A DNA stretch of 64,000 nucleotides from Trichoderma breve (Eukaryota; Ascomycota; Sordariomycetes; Hypocreales; Hypocreaceae): NCBI RefSeq assembly GCF_028502605.1, contig NC_079235.1, positions 806,001-870,000 on the forward strand, read 5' to 3'. The translations under genes were made by a program, and so were the position numbers. Shown piece after piece: positions 33,640 through 46,239 of this stretch. Each line of letters starts with the position of its first letter. The stretch's first letter is position 1. The notes under the pieces are model-generated. The model was not told the DNA's origin. It made no database searches and worked only from the letters and a program-made list of their open reading frames with translations.

Positions 33640-34295
33640 CTAACACAAAACCGTCGGCTAGCCGTTCCGAACTACCCCAACGTGTTCAATAGCCTGCTGT
33701 CAGATGGAGAGGGGTTCACTACTGTCGATGATGATTTTTAACGACAAGATGATAGCAAAGGAGCAAGAGCAATTATTCAGGCTTAGTCTGGTGGCACACT
33801 TGTTGTGCGCGCACGCCCTCGGAGGCCTGCTTCCTTCGGAACTTGGGACAAAGCTGGTGTGGTCGAGACGGTGACAATTGGGGCGAGAAGATGACCCGTA
33901 ACTCGCCAGTAGTTTTTGATAGCCACCATATACGAATTGCTGCTCGTCTGGTGGGGATGACAAAACAGCAGAGGATATGACGGCAGTGCGTGTGCTTCTA
34001 ACGTTGTTCGGCTCCACGCAGCGTTAGTCGATTTAAGTGATTTGAGAGTAGAATTCGTTGGAATGTATATGATGTCGAGTATCTTCGAAATGGTCAAGAA
34101 AGAGGCTGTCTCCACACCATTGAGGTAGTCAGGGATTAAGTAGCGGCTGGTTGAGTGCAGATGACACGCAGGTCCGGAGATTTGGTCTGGGGAGCTAAAT
34201 TAGACGCCAGAAGTTATCTTTTGGGGAACAAAGTATTTTCTTCTTTTCTCCTCCTCCCCCTTCTTAATCACAAGAAAGGATAAAGAGGCTCGTAC
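33640..34295. other. intergenic region
   Basis: Upstream of the Cys-rich gene. An open frame on the minus strand (33783-34115) has no motif; whether it is coding could not be decided. Confidence 0.4.
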
Positions 34296-34805
34296 TCAAT
34301 TTGACAATGCTTCTCTCGTAGTGACCGAGTCCCCTTGGTCAAGGATATAGCTGCCGCTCGACACCAGTTCGCATGCCGTCGATAGCCTCTCATACAACAA
34401 CCGGCGGGCGATGTAGCCTTAGCCGCCCCGGAAACGCAGCGAGTGCGGAGAAAAGAGGGGTGGCAAAAGGCAGAACGTGGGCTTACCCGTGGCCCCCCAA
34501 ATGCATCTCGTTACAGGGAATGCCAATGAGATGACCCCCAGAGCTCCAATGAGCCCTCCACGCACGACACCACTTCCGAAGGAAAATGCTGGCAGCGCCA
34601 GGGTAGATTCTCCGGCCTCGTGAAGTCGGTTAACCAGTAAGGCTGAACTCTGTCTGCAGCAGACCAAGTGTGAGCCCGCGCCTGGCCTGAGCACCGGTTT
34701 CAGTCCAGTCGCGGTTACACGGCAAATAGTGATATTACCGAAGAATTGGAGGTACCAAATGCTCAAACGAGATTTTATGGGAGAAGTCTCAATGTATTCA
34801 TTCAT
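34296..34805 (-). CDS. possible two-exon small membrane protein
   Basis: Tentative. Exon 1 would be 34487-34805 and exon 2 34296-34417, joined by donor GTAAGC and a weaker AAG acceptor, for 146 residues. The reasons to consider it are a clean hydrophobic segment (VVRGGLIGALGVISLAFPV, about 80-98) and a second exon that reads like protein (YIARRLLYERLSTACELVSS then GSYILDQGDSVTTREALSN). The first ~50 residues are less convincing and may be leader sequence. A possible 3' splice site (TTTTAG) lies just upstream of the ATG. I do not recognise a family. Confidence 0.33.
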
Positions 34806-37800
34806 GTGAATCTAAAACAGATCAAAGGTTAAGAACGAGAACATGTCTGAAGAAAAGGAAGCGGGACGACCCAGCCAAATGAAGGGAGGGTTATTCATTA
34901 GGGAGAAGGCTATGTGAGTGCCGGAGATGCATGATTGACAGGATTGAGGCATCCGAGTCTCGACGATGAAACGTTGAACGGTAACCGAGCTTAGTAGTAG
35001 AATAACGACTTAGGTAAGATTGTTGAAAGAAGGGATGCGAGTGCCGACATCGCAATGCAGAAGCCAAGCAATATCTTTACGTACATGAATAGACTTCTTA
35101 CGCATAATGATACCCTTATGACGCCTTTGGCTTGCTGTGTGGACAGCACTTTTTTTTATTGGTATATGTAACATACGTAAAATGAAGACAAAAATCCGTT
35201 TTAGTGGTGTGTACTCTATTCTGTAGAAATTCTGCATATAGGTGATTAGAAAGGAGCATTCACGTCGAATAGCGCTCCCCAACTATGGTAATCTCTTCTT
35301 GTGCATAAAAACGGAACCTAAAAAGAACGAGTAGTGAAGTGTAGGGTGTTACGTTTTGCTTCATTCATGTGAAAACTTACTACTATATGGTGTAGCACTG
35401 GTGGCTGTTCTCCCTAGATTACCTCTAATTGAGCTGGAGCGGTATTGAATGTCTCTGCATGACAGCTCAACAGCTTAGCGCCTCAGAAAAACCTGAAGGC
35501 CTGTTGTATTCTGGACATATGACGTGACAGAGCACACAGCATCCGGTCCGCAGTGAGCTCGATGTAGCCTACGAGGAACTATTGAAGTGATAGCCCAATA
35601 TTAAGCATCATGGATTGGAGAAGTAAGACATGGAGTTAGATGGTTCGAAAGCCTAAAGCGTTTGCTCGGCGATTGATTCAAACAAAGCAATGGTATTGGC
35701 GGACTCAGGCTCCGGCTGGGGGTTTGTGCCGAGGACGGCAGAGTTGGATTGGATATTCTCTCCCTGCTTGGCATGGCAGCCCGAGTTGTTATTTTGTGAC
35801 AGGTAGGAAAAGATGCCTCACTTGGTTGAGCCCCCCACGGCTCGTAGTAAGACACAGAATTGCAGGCTCCTAATGGGTCGGTTTACGAAGGACGATATCC
35901 GAGTATTTGTGTGCTGGAATCGTGTGCCAAATTGATGAAGTCAAGATGATTTGATTGCCTCACGAGCGGCTTGGCAGATTTTTCTTGTGTTTTTGGTGGC
36001 TGGCTGCTTTGAAACACTCAAAATTGTCTCATCACTCTAGGGACGAAGTCACGACAACTGTAGCACACTATTAAATCCTACGGAGAATTTGAAACGCATC
36101 TTACTGACGCTACTGAAAAGTGCCAGCACCCCAAATTGCCTCGTATTTTTTATTGGCGGCTGTGACAATCTTGCGTCTCGACACTAAGCATGCTAATGGC
36201 AATGACAGCACGCCGGCGCAAGCCAGAGGGAGGCTGGACGGGTAATACTCAGATTGATGAAGTATTAGTACGAAAGCACCCCTGCTGCCGCTCCGCGGCC
36301 CAGTAAACTAGCCTCGAGATCTGCGGCGCTGGCCGAGATGTGCCGATCATTTAGTCCTGTTTTAATTTCATCTTGTAAGGCGTAATCGGCTCATGATGCG
36401 GACGGTGGTTTGCATACTATGTACTATACTAGATTACCAGCTTCATCGGCCGATGCTGAGACGGGGGATAACCACTAGGTGTCTCATTCGGGATATCCGT
36501 GTCAAGAAAGGTTGATTCAGCTGAACCGGGTCAACGGGAAGCATATACAAGGAGGAGGAGAAGGCAGCGGCGATGGCTCATACCATCTCCTTACCGTGGA
36601 TGGCCGTTTGGCAGTGAGAGGCGTTGTGTGCTGACCATCCTTCAGCTGATGTGCCGCGATTACGTGAGTAGCTAACATTCCCATTCAATGCAGGGGGGTT
36701 GCAGTATTACTTTGATACCTCACCTTTCTTAGTATGTGCCAAGGGATAGGCTCATTTGCTACTCTGAACTAGAAATACAAGAAAATTGCTTCATGGAATT
36801 CTTATTTTAGATTTCTTGGTAATTTAAGAACGCATAAACCGCCTGGCTCTCTCTAAGAATTTCGGGCAGTCAACGAGCCGGCCACTTGCTGACAGCAGAT
36901 GGACAGCTCGCATCTCGGCCGTACAGTCGGGCTTCGATTAGACCGAATCAATGTGAGTGGAGTGGTCTTGAAAATTGTCCATGATTCGTGTTTTGTGTAC
37001 AAGAGGAAGGAATTTGCGGTAAACGAGGTTTGAATAGCATCTGGATTGAGAATGGTGTGTGATATCCAGGACTCAGGATGAGGGGAGGGGTCATTGGTTG
37101 GAGCAAGTTCTGAGCAAGAATATTCCCGATCGAAAGGCAAGAATCACTGATGTGTGGATCAAGGAAATGCTGGACTTTGGCAGTTTACCAAGAAATGGCA
37201 CCTCTAGTGTGTTCATTCCACGAATGGCTTCCATCTGAGCAAGACTCTCAACGTCACCATATCAGAATCTTTCAAGTACTCGTACTCCTATGGTCAAAGT
37301 ACACGGCTTGCACCTCCTGCTTCTTCGTGTCTCATCCAGTTCAGATTGAATTTGTTCCCGCCCATATAATCTTGATACTGCTGGCCAGATACTGATTGTA
37401 TGTGCGAAACAATGGGCTCCAGAAATCGCCGAGCAACGCCTGACGTGTGGCCAAAGAGCAGGGGCGAGAAGACAAGAGGCGCTGAGACTTGCATACGGGC
37501 TGTACTTGTAGCACCTTGATTGGACTGGGAAGTTCTCGGTTTCTATTATCGGTTCAATTTATTTATAATATACCAAAGAAATCCAGTTTCTGTACAAAAC
37601 TTGTAAGAAACATGGGTCTACAAATGGAGGAGGTGTTGTACTCATGCTGTAAACGCCAAGCATGATATCCCGTGGTTACAGGCGGCAAATCCAGCGGTCG
37701 TGCCGCGATGAACAACCTCAATTAGCGTCTCATCTGGTTTAATTCTCCCCGCACGAGAAACACCCATTAGTTCATCTGATGTTCATTAGCTCGTAGGGTG

Positions 37801-40800
37801 CGATGCTGCGCTCATGCTTGCTCCCTGCCTGTAATATATCCATCTCTACTAACTGAGTTTGAGCCTCAATTATTTTGTTAAAACGATTCTATCAACTGTA
37901 TGGATTCTAAATGACACCCGATGTCTGTGGTAGAATGGTAGAATGAACCCGACCTTTTGCTCGTAGCCCAGGTATTGCGTATAAAAGATCAGGGTCCCTC
38001 CCTCCCACAGAGAACCACACAAAAATGTCCATGGGTACAAAGCACACTGGAAACATAAAGCTCATGTGTTCCACGAACCCACTTTGCAAGCTGCAGGAAC
38101 GTGGCCATAAGCTACGGGCCACAAGCTCTCCTGACCCTGTCGGCAAATGAAGGGCTTCCGGAGTAGCGAATGAACTAACAGATAGCAAGCATGTTTCTTG
38201 GTGTACATATCATCATACGAACAATTTGTACCTGTGCCTACATATCTACCTCAGTCGTGGTAGATACCTGGGCGGCACCTAGGTAGGACATGGAGCCGCG
38301 TTGAAGAGATAAGACAGTCACGCCGGAAGTCACTTTGAGACAACATCTCGCAACTCCAAGATCGGTATACAGCCTGTTCTTGAGCTCAAAACAGCGTCAT
38401 GGAATTCCGGTCTATAGATGGGCACCCTTTTATACAATCCCATTTGATCTCAGCTCGCCCCCTGATCTGCATACGCGCCACTGAACCAACCTCTATACGG
38501 GCTCAATCTGCGCACAATACTGTGCTATGTGACTCAAACACCCAAGATCTTCTATAAAGGTTGGTCATTAGGCATAGATACCTTTCCGTTGTGGGTAGCA
38601 TGGCATCATCTTTAATTTTCGTGCTAGCTCACGTCTCCGGCTGTAGTGTTCCGAAAGTGTGGAAGGGCTAGTGTCGGGATGGTTTGCTCCTTCGAGCTTC
38701 ATTCACATTTTGAGCCTCTAGGATACTGGAAAGGCTTAGTTTTGAGTTGTACGAGTAATAACATTCTTCTTAGCTCTCCTAGCTTGATGTTTTGATGTAA
38801 AACGAATACTACCTCAATGCTTAAGGGTGTTATCTGATTGAGATACGTGCGGTGTGAGGTGGTATCGTGCTAACACCCCACAGACTCTCCTCCTCCCTCG
38901 CCACCCCTCAATTCTGCACATGCTGCCATGGTGCCCTCCATCAGCAGTAGGATATGAACATGTACCTCGCATTTACGAGGTTTATCTGATTGCCACGGCA
39001 TGCAGGAGCCACTGCTTTTAATCAAAGTGGGAATAGATGTGCCCGCGGGAAAACGCCATTGAATCAAGAACACCAAGTTTGCAATTTCAGCAACCGAGGT
39101 GTGGCTGATCCATGTGCCGTCCACCAAGTCCCAAAGTCTTCTTCCGTGGAAATATTTTGCAAATTCTGTCTTGCCGCCCCTTGCAGAGTAACCAGAATAG
39201 TGGGAAGGAAATAATACTTCTGACCCTCACTACACAGTTTCACTCGTGTTAGCTGATGAGCCATCTTGATCGATTACTCCTACGTATCTGTGTACCTCCA
39301 CGGCTCTTCCCCAATTCACCTCAAGATGACCAAGATTAATAGGCTTTTAGCCGTTCATTGTAGAAAGGCTTTGTATTCTCCTAAACGTGTCGTTACAACG
39401 TAAATTGCCACGTTTTACCTTGCACAGCCGTTCGAATGCAACGCCAAACGGCCTTCATGGGAAGCACCTACGTTGAGTGTAACCTCGGGACGGTTCCGGG
39501 AGGGCTGCACTTAACCGCCAACAGACCAGCTTGGATGCAGTCTGTTCCGCGTCTCCGCACGTAGATATTAGGTATTCTTATATGCCGCTAATCATATGTT
39601 CATGTCTATCAATTTGCTCACTACGGCTCGAGGAATCCCAAGGGCAGCCATGTGAACCTTCTGTAAGAGCTGTTAGGAGGGGCAAGATGCCCAAGCGACA
39701 TCAGCCCTGACATGCTACCTGTACATTCCTCGGGGATATCTTGTACAAAACACTTGAGGTCCAGGTACATCCACAGGGAATGCTTAGGTCCTCTCGTAGT
39801 ACACGCTTAGATTTCTGTTGCCCCGTTGTACGGCTAGAGGCATCATCGGCGTTAGACCGACGGGGAGCCCCCTCCCTTCCGCCTAGGCTCGGAACGACGC
39901 GCCGCTAATGCGCCCGGATCGGGTCTCAGTCAGGGAATATGAACGCGGAGGCAGACGTTGAGGCATGTTGTTGTGTTGCTCAGCCACCGTTGAAGATGGG
40001 CAGCTGCTTGAATAAAAACTTGCCCCCAAGTTGCTGCCTTGTGCTAGAGAGCAAGTGACCTCTAGAGGCTTCATAAAATAGTACAGAATTGTAATAGTGT
40101 AGGGGATATCTCGGCGGGTATGAACAATTTTTTCAGCTTCTTACGCATGCCATCCCTCGTCAGATGTTAGTGGTGTGCGTATCACATGGGCGTGTCTGGG
40201 CCAAGAACTCTTCATATTTGATTCTCTACGTGCCTTATTTGGAAAGCAATGAAAGTGGTATCCGGTTCATGTTTATTGAACAAAAGCTCTCAAAGGTTCC
40301 TCTTGGAAGCGCTTGAGGGCGGGCAGCCCGATTCAAGGCCCAAGAGGATGCGGTTGCGCCGCTCTAGACTTGCAGGCGTCATAAAGAATCACTCCAATCA
40401 GAAGCCTCAATTGAGACCAAAGCCAATGAAACATCTCATTCCTGGCACCCTCCAAATAAGTTGCGTCGCATCATCAGCCCTTTGAGCTCTTGGCCCCGAC
40501 ACGAAAATCCTTTCTGCTCGTCCCCGGTTTCAAAGAGGCATAGAGCTTATGCTGCAAATATCGTCACACGACAAGGTATTGCTTTGTGCCGATTGTTACC
40601 CTATGACTACCCGTGATGGCTGGTTTTGTATCTTTTTGTTAGTAACCACGTACCAGGGTTAAGATGCTACGTTTATTCTGCTCGCGAAGTATTGTATAGA
40701 TCTTGGGCTTTTACATTTAGTTCTTAGTCTCAGAGACTCTAGATGAAATCAAGCTCTCGGAGTTAATCATGCCCAGGTCTCGCGAAGAATCGTTGACTAT

Positions 40801-43800
40801 ACGTACCATCCAAGGCCGAAGAGCTGGACAGTGCCTGGATGGTTGCAGCACGTAATGCAGCCTTAATGAGACACGCAGAAAATAGCTTCAGCTTCGTCGA
40901 AGCTCAAGCACACAAGGAGTCAAGTGCCAAGCTGATTGATCGGTCGCCAGCCATCCCACAATGCTCATTCGCAGCGAGAACCTGTATGCCGTACGCCACA
41001 TCCTGGGAAGTGAGAGACAGACAGAGCAGGTATGTAGTGATGATGTGTAGCGTATTGAGCAAAAGGTTCCCAGCATGCGTGTCTCTTCTTGATCTCCTTG
41101 CCGTGCGCCACCAGCGCCCAAAGTCGATTTCCACGGGCTCACAACCAACGACATTTCGTATGGAGAATAGACATTGGTATGTCTTGGAGTGGACAATTTT
41201 TTCCTTGTCCCTTCTTGATCTTTGCGGGAAGATAATGACGCCATTAGGGCTCTACTTGGACATCCTAGGGTGCCTGCCATGGTTTCACTCCAATATGAGC
41301 CTTGGATATAGATGCAGTAGTGAGTTGCTGCTCAACCAATGTGAGTTATGGGACGCTGTGTTCGCCGCCAAAGCTGAGCAACGTGAACAGTCACCGAAAA
41401 GAAATTGCTTCTGCAAAAATATCCCGATAATAAAGGAAAAGAAGAGAAGAGAAGAGAAGAGAATAGAAGAGAATAAGAAGAACAAACTAAGGGGGTGCGA
41501 CGGGTCGTGAGATTCTAAGAATTCAGCCGGTCTGGTTGATTACATGTTTCCAGAAAATTATTCCGTAGGTATGTTACCTATCCTAGCTAGTGGGCATTTC
41601 TGGCGTTGACAGCGAGAATAAGACGCAATTCTCACCTGCACCACGCCGTTTACAATGCAATATCGGAAAGCAGGTAAGCAGGGCTGGGCGAGGAGTAATG
41701 CATGTGAACTGGCGACATGGTGGCTGCAGTTGCCTGTCTCCCCAACTCCTCTGCCTCCTATCATAATACACAGCACTGAAGGCCTGCTCTTTTGCCTAGG
41801 GCATCTCTGTCCTGCACTTGAGAACCCCCTGGCCCATCAGTTGGTGCTCTGCTGTCACCGATAGCCGGATGATGGACTGGCCGAACCAGAATCGAGGGCC
41901 ATGACCTCAGAAAAGGCCCACGTGTGCAAATAAAGGTCTTGGTTGTGGATTCAATGTGACGCTCTACCGAACCAGGCGAAAATGGAGAGGCGGATGGTGC
42001 CGTAGCGGCTCCGTAGCGGGGATCAAGGAATTCTCCCTTTCCCCAGAAGGGACCATCATGGCGTTGATCCCATTGCATGGAGCGGTGGGCAGTCCTTGCT
42101 AGCGTAGATTGTGCAAAATGTCCGAGCAATTATCTAGCAGCAGGTAATAATGGCAGCATAGTACTGCCGTTGCGTATGTGAATGTGAAAAGAGACGAAAG
42201 GGAAGACGAGCAACGGCTAGACGAGCACGAAGGGCGTCTCTGGCTCACCAGTGGCCGGTCTGCACTGCAGCAGCCCCCTTCTTCTCCTTTTCGTCGCATT
42301 GCATCTTTGGCCCACCCATCCTATTGAGAAAAGTGTGAAATCCAGGGCCATTGAAACCAATTCTACTGAGAACGGGCGAGGTAGAGAGGCAGCATGCTAG
42401 AGCCAACGAGTCTAAGCAGCTACAACTTGGAGGTTTGTGATTCGCGTCTTGCACGGCACAAAAGGAGAGGGGACTCTGGCCGCATCTAAGCGATCTCGAT
42501 TACTGGACTGGCGCCAGGAGAAGGAGAGATCTCTCAGGTCCCGGCCCTTGCTCTGTGGGCCTCCTCTAAACACATCCCTTGCCTCTATCTGATAGTAGAT
42601 CGTCCCCATTGGGCGATGAGCTGCGGACCCGATGCTCATGGGTGCGGGTACCTATCGGAACTTTGAGCTTGGGAATGTAGGCACAAGCATCGTGTGGTAG
42701 CACTTGGGCCTTGTCCTTGTCCTTGTTCCTGTCTTTATCTTCCGAGATACGTTGCTCTCATCTGCCGCTCTGTTAGCTCAACGTACCGTGTATCTTCCTT
42801 GTTCTTCTCTTGTCCTTCTTTCTTTCAGCCCTTTTGCCGTCTCTTTTCACAGGCGGCAGAGACCGGGTTCCGCAAAGAGCACAGACGGACAGGAGATGGG
42901 CGGCGGCAAAATGTGGTTACTTACCCCGAGACACGATGCGATGCGCGCAGCTCTTTGGACGCACCGTGTCTCAGGCGATGCTCATGCTACCTCACCGAGA
43001 CAGCCACAAAATGCAGCAAGGTAAACCAAAGCACCGGTAGGACGGAAAAGGACGCACCTGCTTGGATTTGGTTCCGTGTTTCCCTTGCTGTGCTGAACTT
43101 GTATGCCGTAGCCCTGCCATGAGTATCAGTCAGGAAAAGCTTACCTGCGACTGGACAGCTGGGCTGCGACCTTGTGGTACCACTCAACTAAAGTCTGGCA
43201 AGGGTATTGATGGCACGGGAAGAGAGCCGAGGTAGCCAAGTGGGAATCAATGTGGACAGCCACATGATTAAGACTTCTGAGTGGTTTTTTTTCTTTTCTT
43301 TTTCTCTTCCAATTTCATTTTCTTCTCACCGCACGGACTCTGTTTGGGTGTCTTGCTGACAATCCAAGAGGCGTGTTCTCTCCCTAGGCTCTGAGCTTGG
43401 AGAGAGTTGTTAGAATGTTCTTGTGAATCTCCTGGTCGGTAGCAGGTAACACAAAAGTTCCCGCTTCGTCATGCTCTGCATTCCCCATCGACACCTCAGA
43501 CGGAACGATTTGGCAAAGGACAACTGCCATAGGTCCCCTCCCCCCTATCTCCTTTCGCCACCTGCTGTACAACTCGACAGTGCCCGTACAGCCACGAGAT
43601 GACAGCGACAATGTGCCATGTTGCGCGTTTCTTGACCAAGGCATTCTAAACTCGGGAGTTGGATGCTAAACTGGCAGATGCGATGGTAATACAGCCGCCT
43701 TGTGAGCTAGCTCGCCCGCTCTTCGTACTACCACAACTAGGTGCGGAATATCCATCTCAAAAGATGTTTGCGACTAATTGCGCATAAGGATCCATTTTCG

Positions 43801-46239
43801 GAATTACATACTAGTAGAAAGCGAGATGATGGCTGCCAGATTGGTTTCCCATGAGCTCATACGAGCCTACGCCACCGACTTGGGAATGCAGGCTCCATCT
43901 CATACATGCAGCTACTAGCCAACTAGCGCAAGACATGCCATCGACGAACAAGATTGCTTCCTGTGGTCTCCATTAGGCGTCTGATATTGCCAGACCGCTA
44001 TTAGGCGGCGGAAAGGAGAGACCCCAAGCGGCTATATGAACGCCGTCGCTGATCGGCCGAGACATCCAAAGGGAAAACTGAAGGCTGGGCGAACTAACTG
44101 GAGAAGAGTGTGCTTGAATCGGAAGCCGCTCCGTCTCTGGCAGAGTAAAGGCAAGGTTGAACAAGAGACAAGACAACATGAAAGTGGATTTAGGGATGCG
44201 TGTGGCTAGCTGGACCAGAACATGCTTTTCCGCTCTAAAGTCGAGATCCAGAGACCCGGCAGATGGGATGTCGTACAAAGTATACTGCACCAAGCCGCCA
44301 ACTTGTTGGTTTGATGCCTCGGTCGGCTGGACAAAAAACCTTAATACAGCATCTCTACAGCATCTCGTAGTACTGAGTGTAATGGAGGATGAGTTTTCTC
44401 TCCTGTTGGCTGTAGAGCGCTATGTCATAACCGTCGGCCGCACACCCATTTGCTGGATGCCAGATCAAAAGCACCTACAAGTACGATTAGGATAGAGTCC
44501 AAATGTGATATCTGACATCGGCTGTCCCTACATTAGTTTTTCCAGGTCTCATATCGCTCCATCAAGCCATGTCTCGCTTGAGGGGCGTGGAAATTCCCTT
44601 CAGCAGTACTTGACGCTCCTATTACATCATTTTAATAGGTACAAAACGAGATATTCCATATTCACCCATTGATTGATGCTTACTTATTGCCTTCCCATTA
44701 GGATTGATATCTCGACCTGTTCATCTTCCCATACCTTGCTTCAATAGTATGCGAGATGCCATTCTCCTGAGGACCCGAGATGGGGTATCCACATGGGGAT
44801 TGCATTGTGTGCTGCCGGATGACTTCATATTGGGACGAATTGAACGGGAAACTCGAAGCTAGAAGCATAGTCGGCGATAAGAGCGTCACTGGCAGATGAA
44901 CTGATGTGCTGATGGGTGTCATTGGTCCATTGGAACTGCTAGGATCATTCGGCGATGGGCGGATGAAACATGGACGAACGGGCGGCTGTAAACCAAGACG
45001 ATGAGGCGCGTTCAAGCCGCTATAAGCCCTTGTCTAGTCCACAGAGCTGCTGTACGAGCACACTCTACTAAAACGAGACCCTTACCAGGATAGATGCCCT
45101 ACCTTGAGGCCAGCGCATGTGCAGCACGTACGAGTATGAAGTACCTACATGTACGCGGGTGTGCCTGAACCTGTGCCTGCATCTCCACGTATATCCAAGT
45201 ACAGCAGAGCAACAGCAGGGCTACAGGAGCCTAAGTTGAGCCTGCAGATGCTCTGCAGCAGTACAGCAGTCGGTCAGTACTAGGAGGAGGTGGTAACTAA
45301 TGTCTGTGTTCTGGTGCCTGAATATGATGTGCTCAATTACACTGGCCGCATGGCCACTGGACGGTGAGTTTCCTTCGTGTCCTCAAGCCAAGCCAGCAAG
45401 AGGCTTGCGGAGAGGTGTCATCAAGCCGAATCTGCCCCCGCGCTTTTAAAAAGGTCCATGTCAGGTATGAGTATAACCAGGGCCCGGCCTCGCCTTTGCC
45501 GTGCCGTATACTTGCACCGCATACAACCTACTATGTAGGTACGAGTAGTAGTATCTCGTGCTTTGGGCTTGGGCAGCCGCCCAGCTGGGCGTAAACAAGT
45601 TGCTGAGAAAAGCTGACAGGGGTCGAAGGAGGTGTGGACCAGGGCTTGAGCAAGCTAGTCGAAGCAGCAGAGGGAATCCTTCACTTGTGGAACACCCACG
45701 GCGGGGGAGGCGTGTATTCTACCGATTTGGCTGGGGGCGTGTAAGCCTGAGCCTGGATGATGAGCGAACCCCCAAGACACCCCTGGTTGCCAAGGTACGG
45801 ACCGCGTCTCTAATACATCGCGGATGTGCGACTGTGGTCGGGTAAGGAAGCATTAAAAGCCTTTTCCTCGTACTTGTACATGATGAATACTTGCGCCTTC
45901 AGGCAGCTCAGGAAAGGTTCAGGTACTCTGGAAATGCGGGAGCATCGTCCCAGGGCTATCCTTGTCCAAGGTGGTGGGATGCTGCTAGTGCTCTCTCTTG
46001 CTTTTTACATCGTATTCAGTACATTTACATGTATATAATATCAGAGGCATCGCATCTCCTCGACGTCTGTATATATATCAAGCCATTGCCGTTATCCTGT
46101 TGAGGGATTCGTATTCCTATTCCAGCTCTATAAAGATCGAGTCATCACATCTCATATAATATCATATCGCCTTGTTTTATACATCCCATCAGTTACATAC
46201 ATCCTCTTGCATCTTCTCAAAGAGGATTCCATAGACGAC
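34806..46239. other. gene desert (11.4 kb) upstream of the bZIP gene
   Basis: No gene could be supported on either strand. Open frames are short, overlap on opposite strands, and none carries a recognisable motif. The longest is 40839-41510 (+), whose 3' end is just translated purine repeat. A better-looking but orphan frame is 43384-43644 (-, 86 codons). Composition alternates between AT-rich and moderately GC-rich stretches. The last kilobase should include the bZIP promoter and leader. Confidence 0.45.
41436..41483. repeat. purine microsatellite, (GAAGA)n-like
   Basis: About 48 bases of near-pure purine on the plus strand, with repeated gaaga/gagaa units and two interrupting T residues. 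Confidence 0.85.

Noticed and set aside
39780..39900. Possible large-subunit rRNA fragment (cctctcgtagtac and ccccgttgtac on the plus strand resemble reverse-complement rRNA words)
   Set aside because: Only isolated 11-13 base matches; the surrounding sequence does not follow 28S rRNA.
40839..41510. 223-codon open frame on the plus strand
   Set aside because: No motif, the C-terminal part is translated purine microsatellite, and the opposite strand is open over the same bases.
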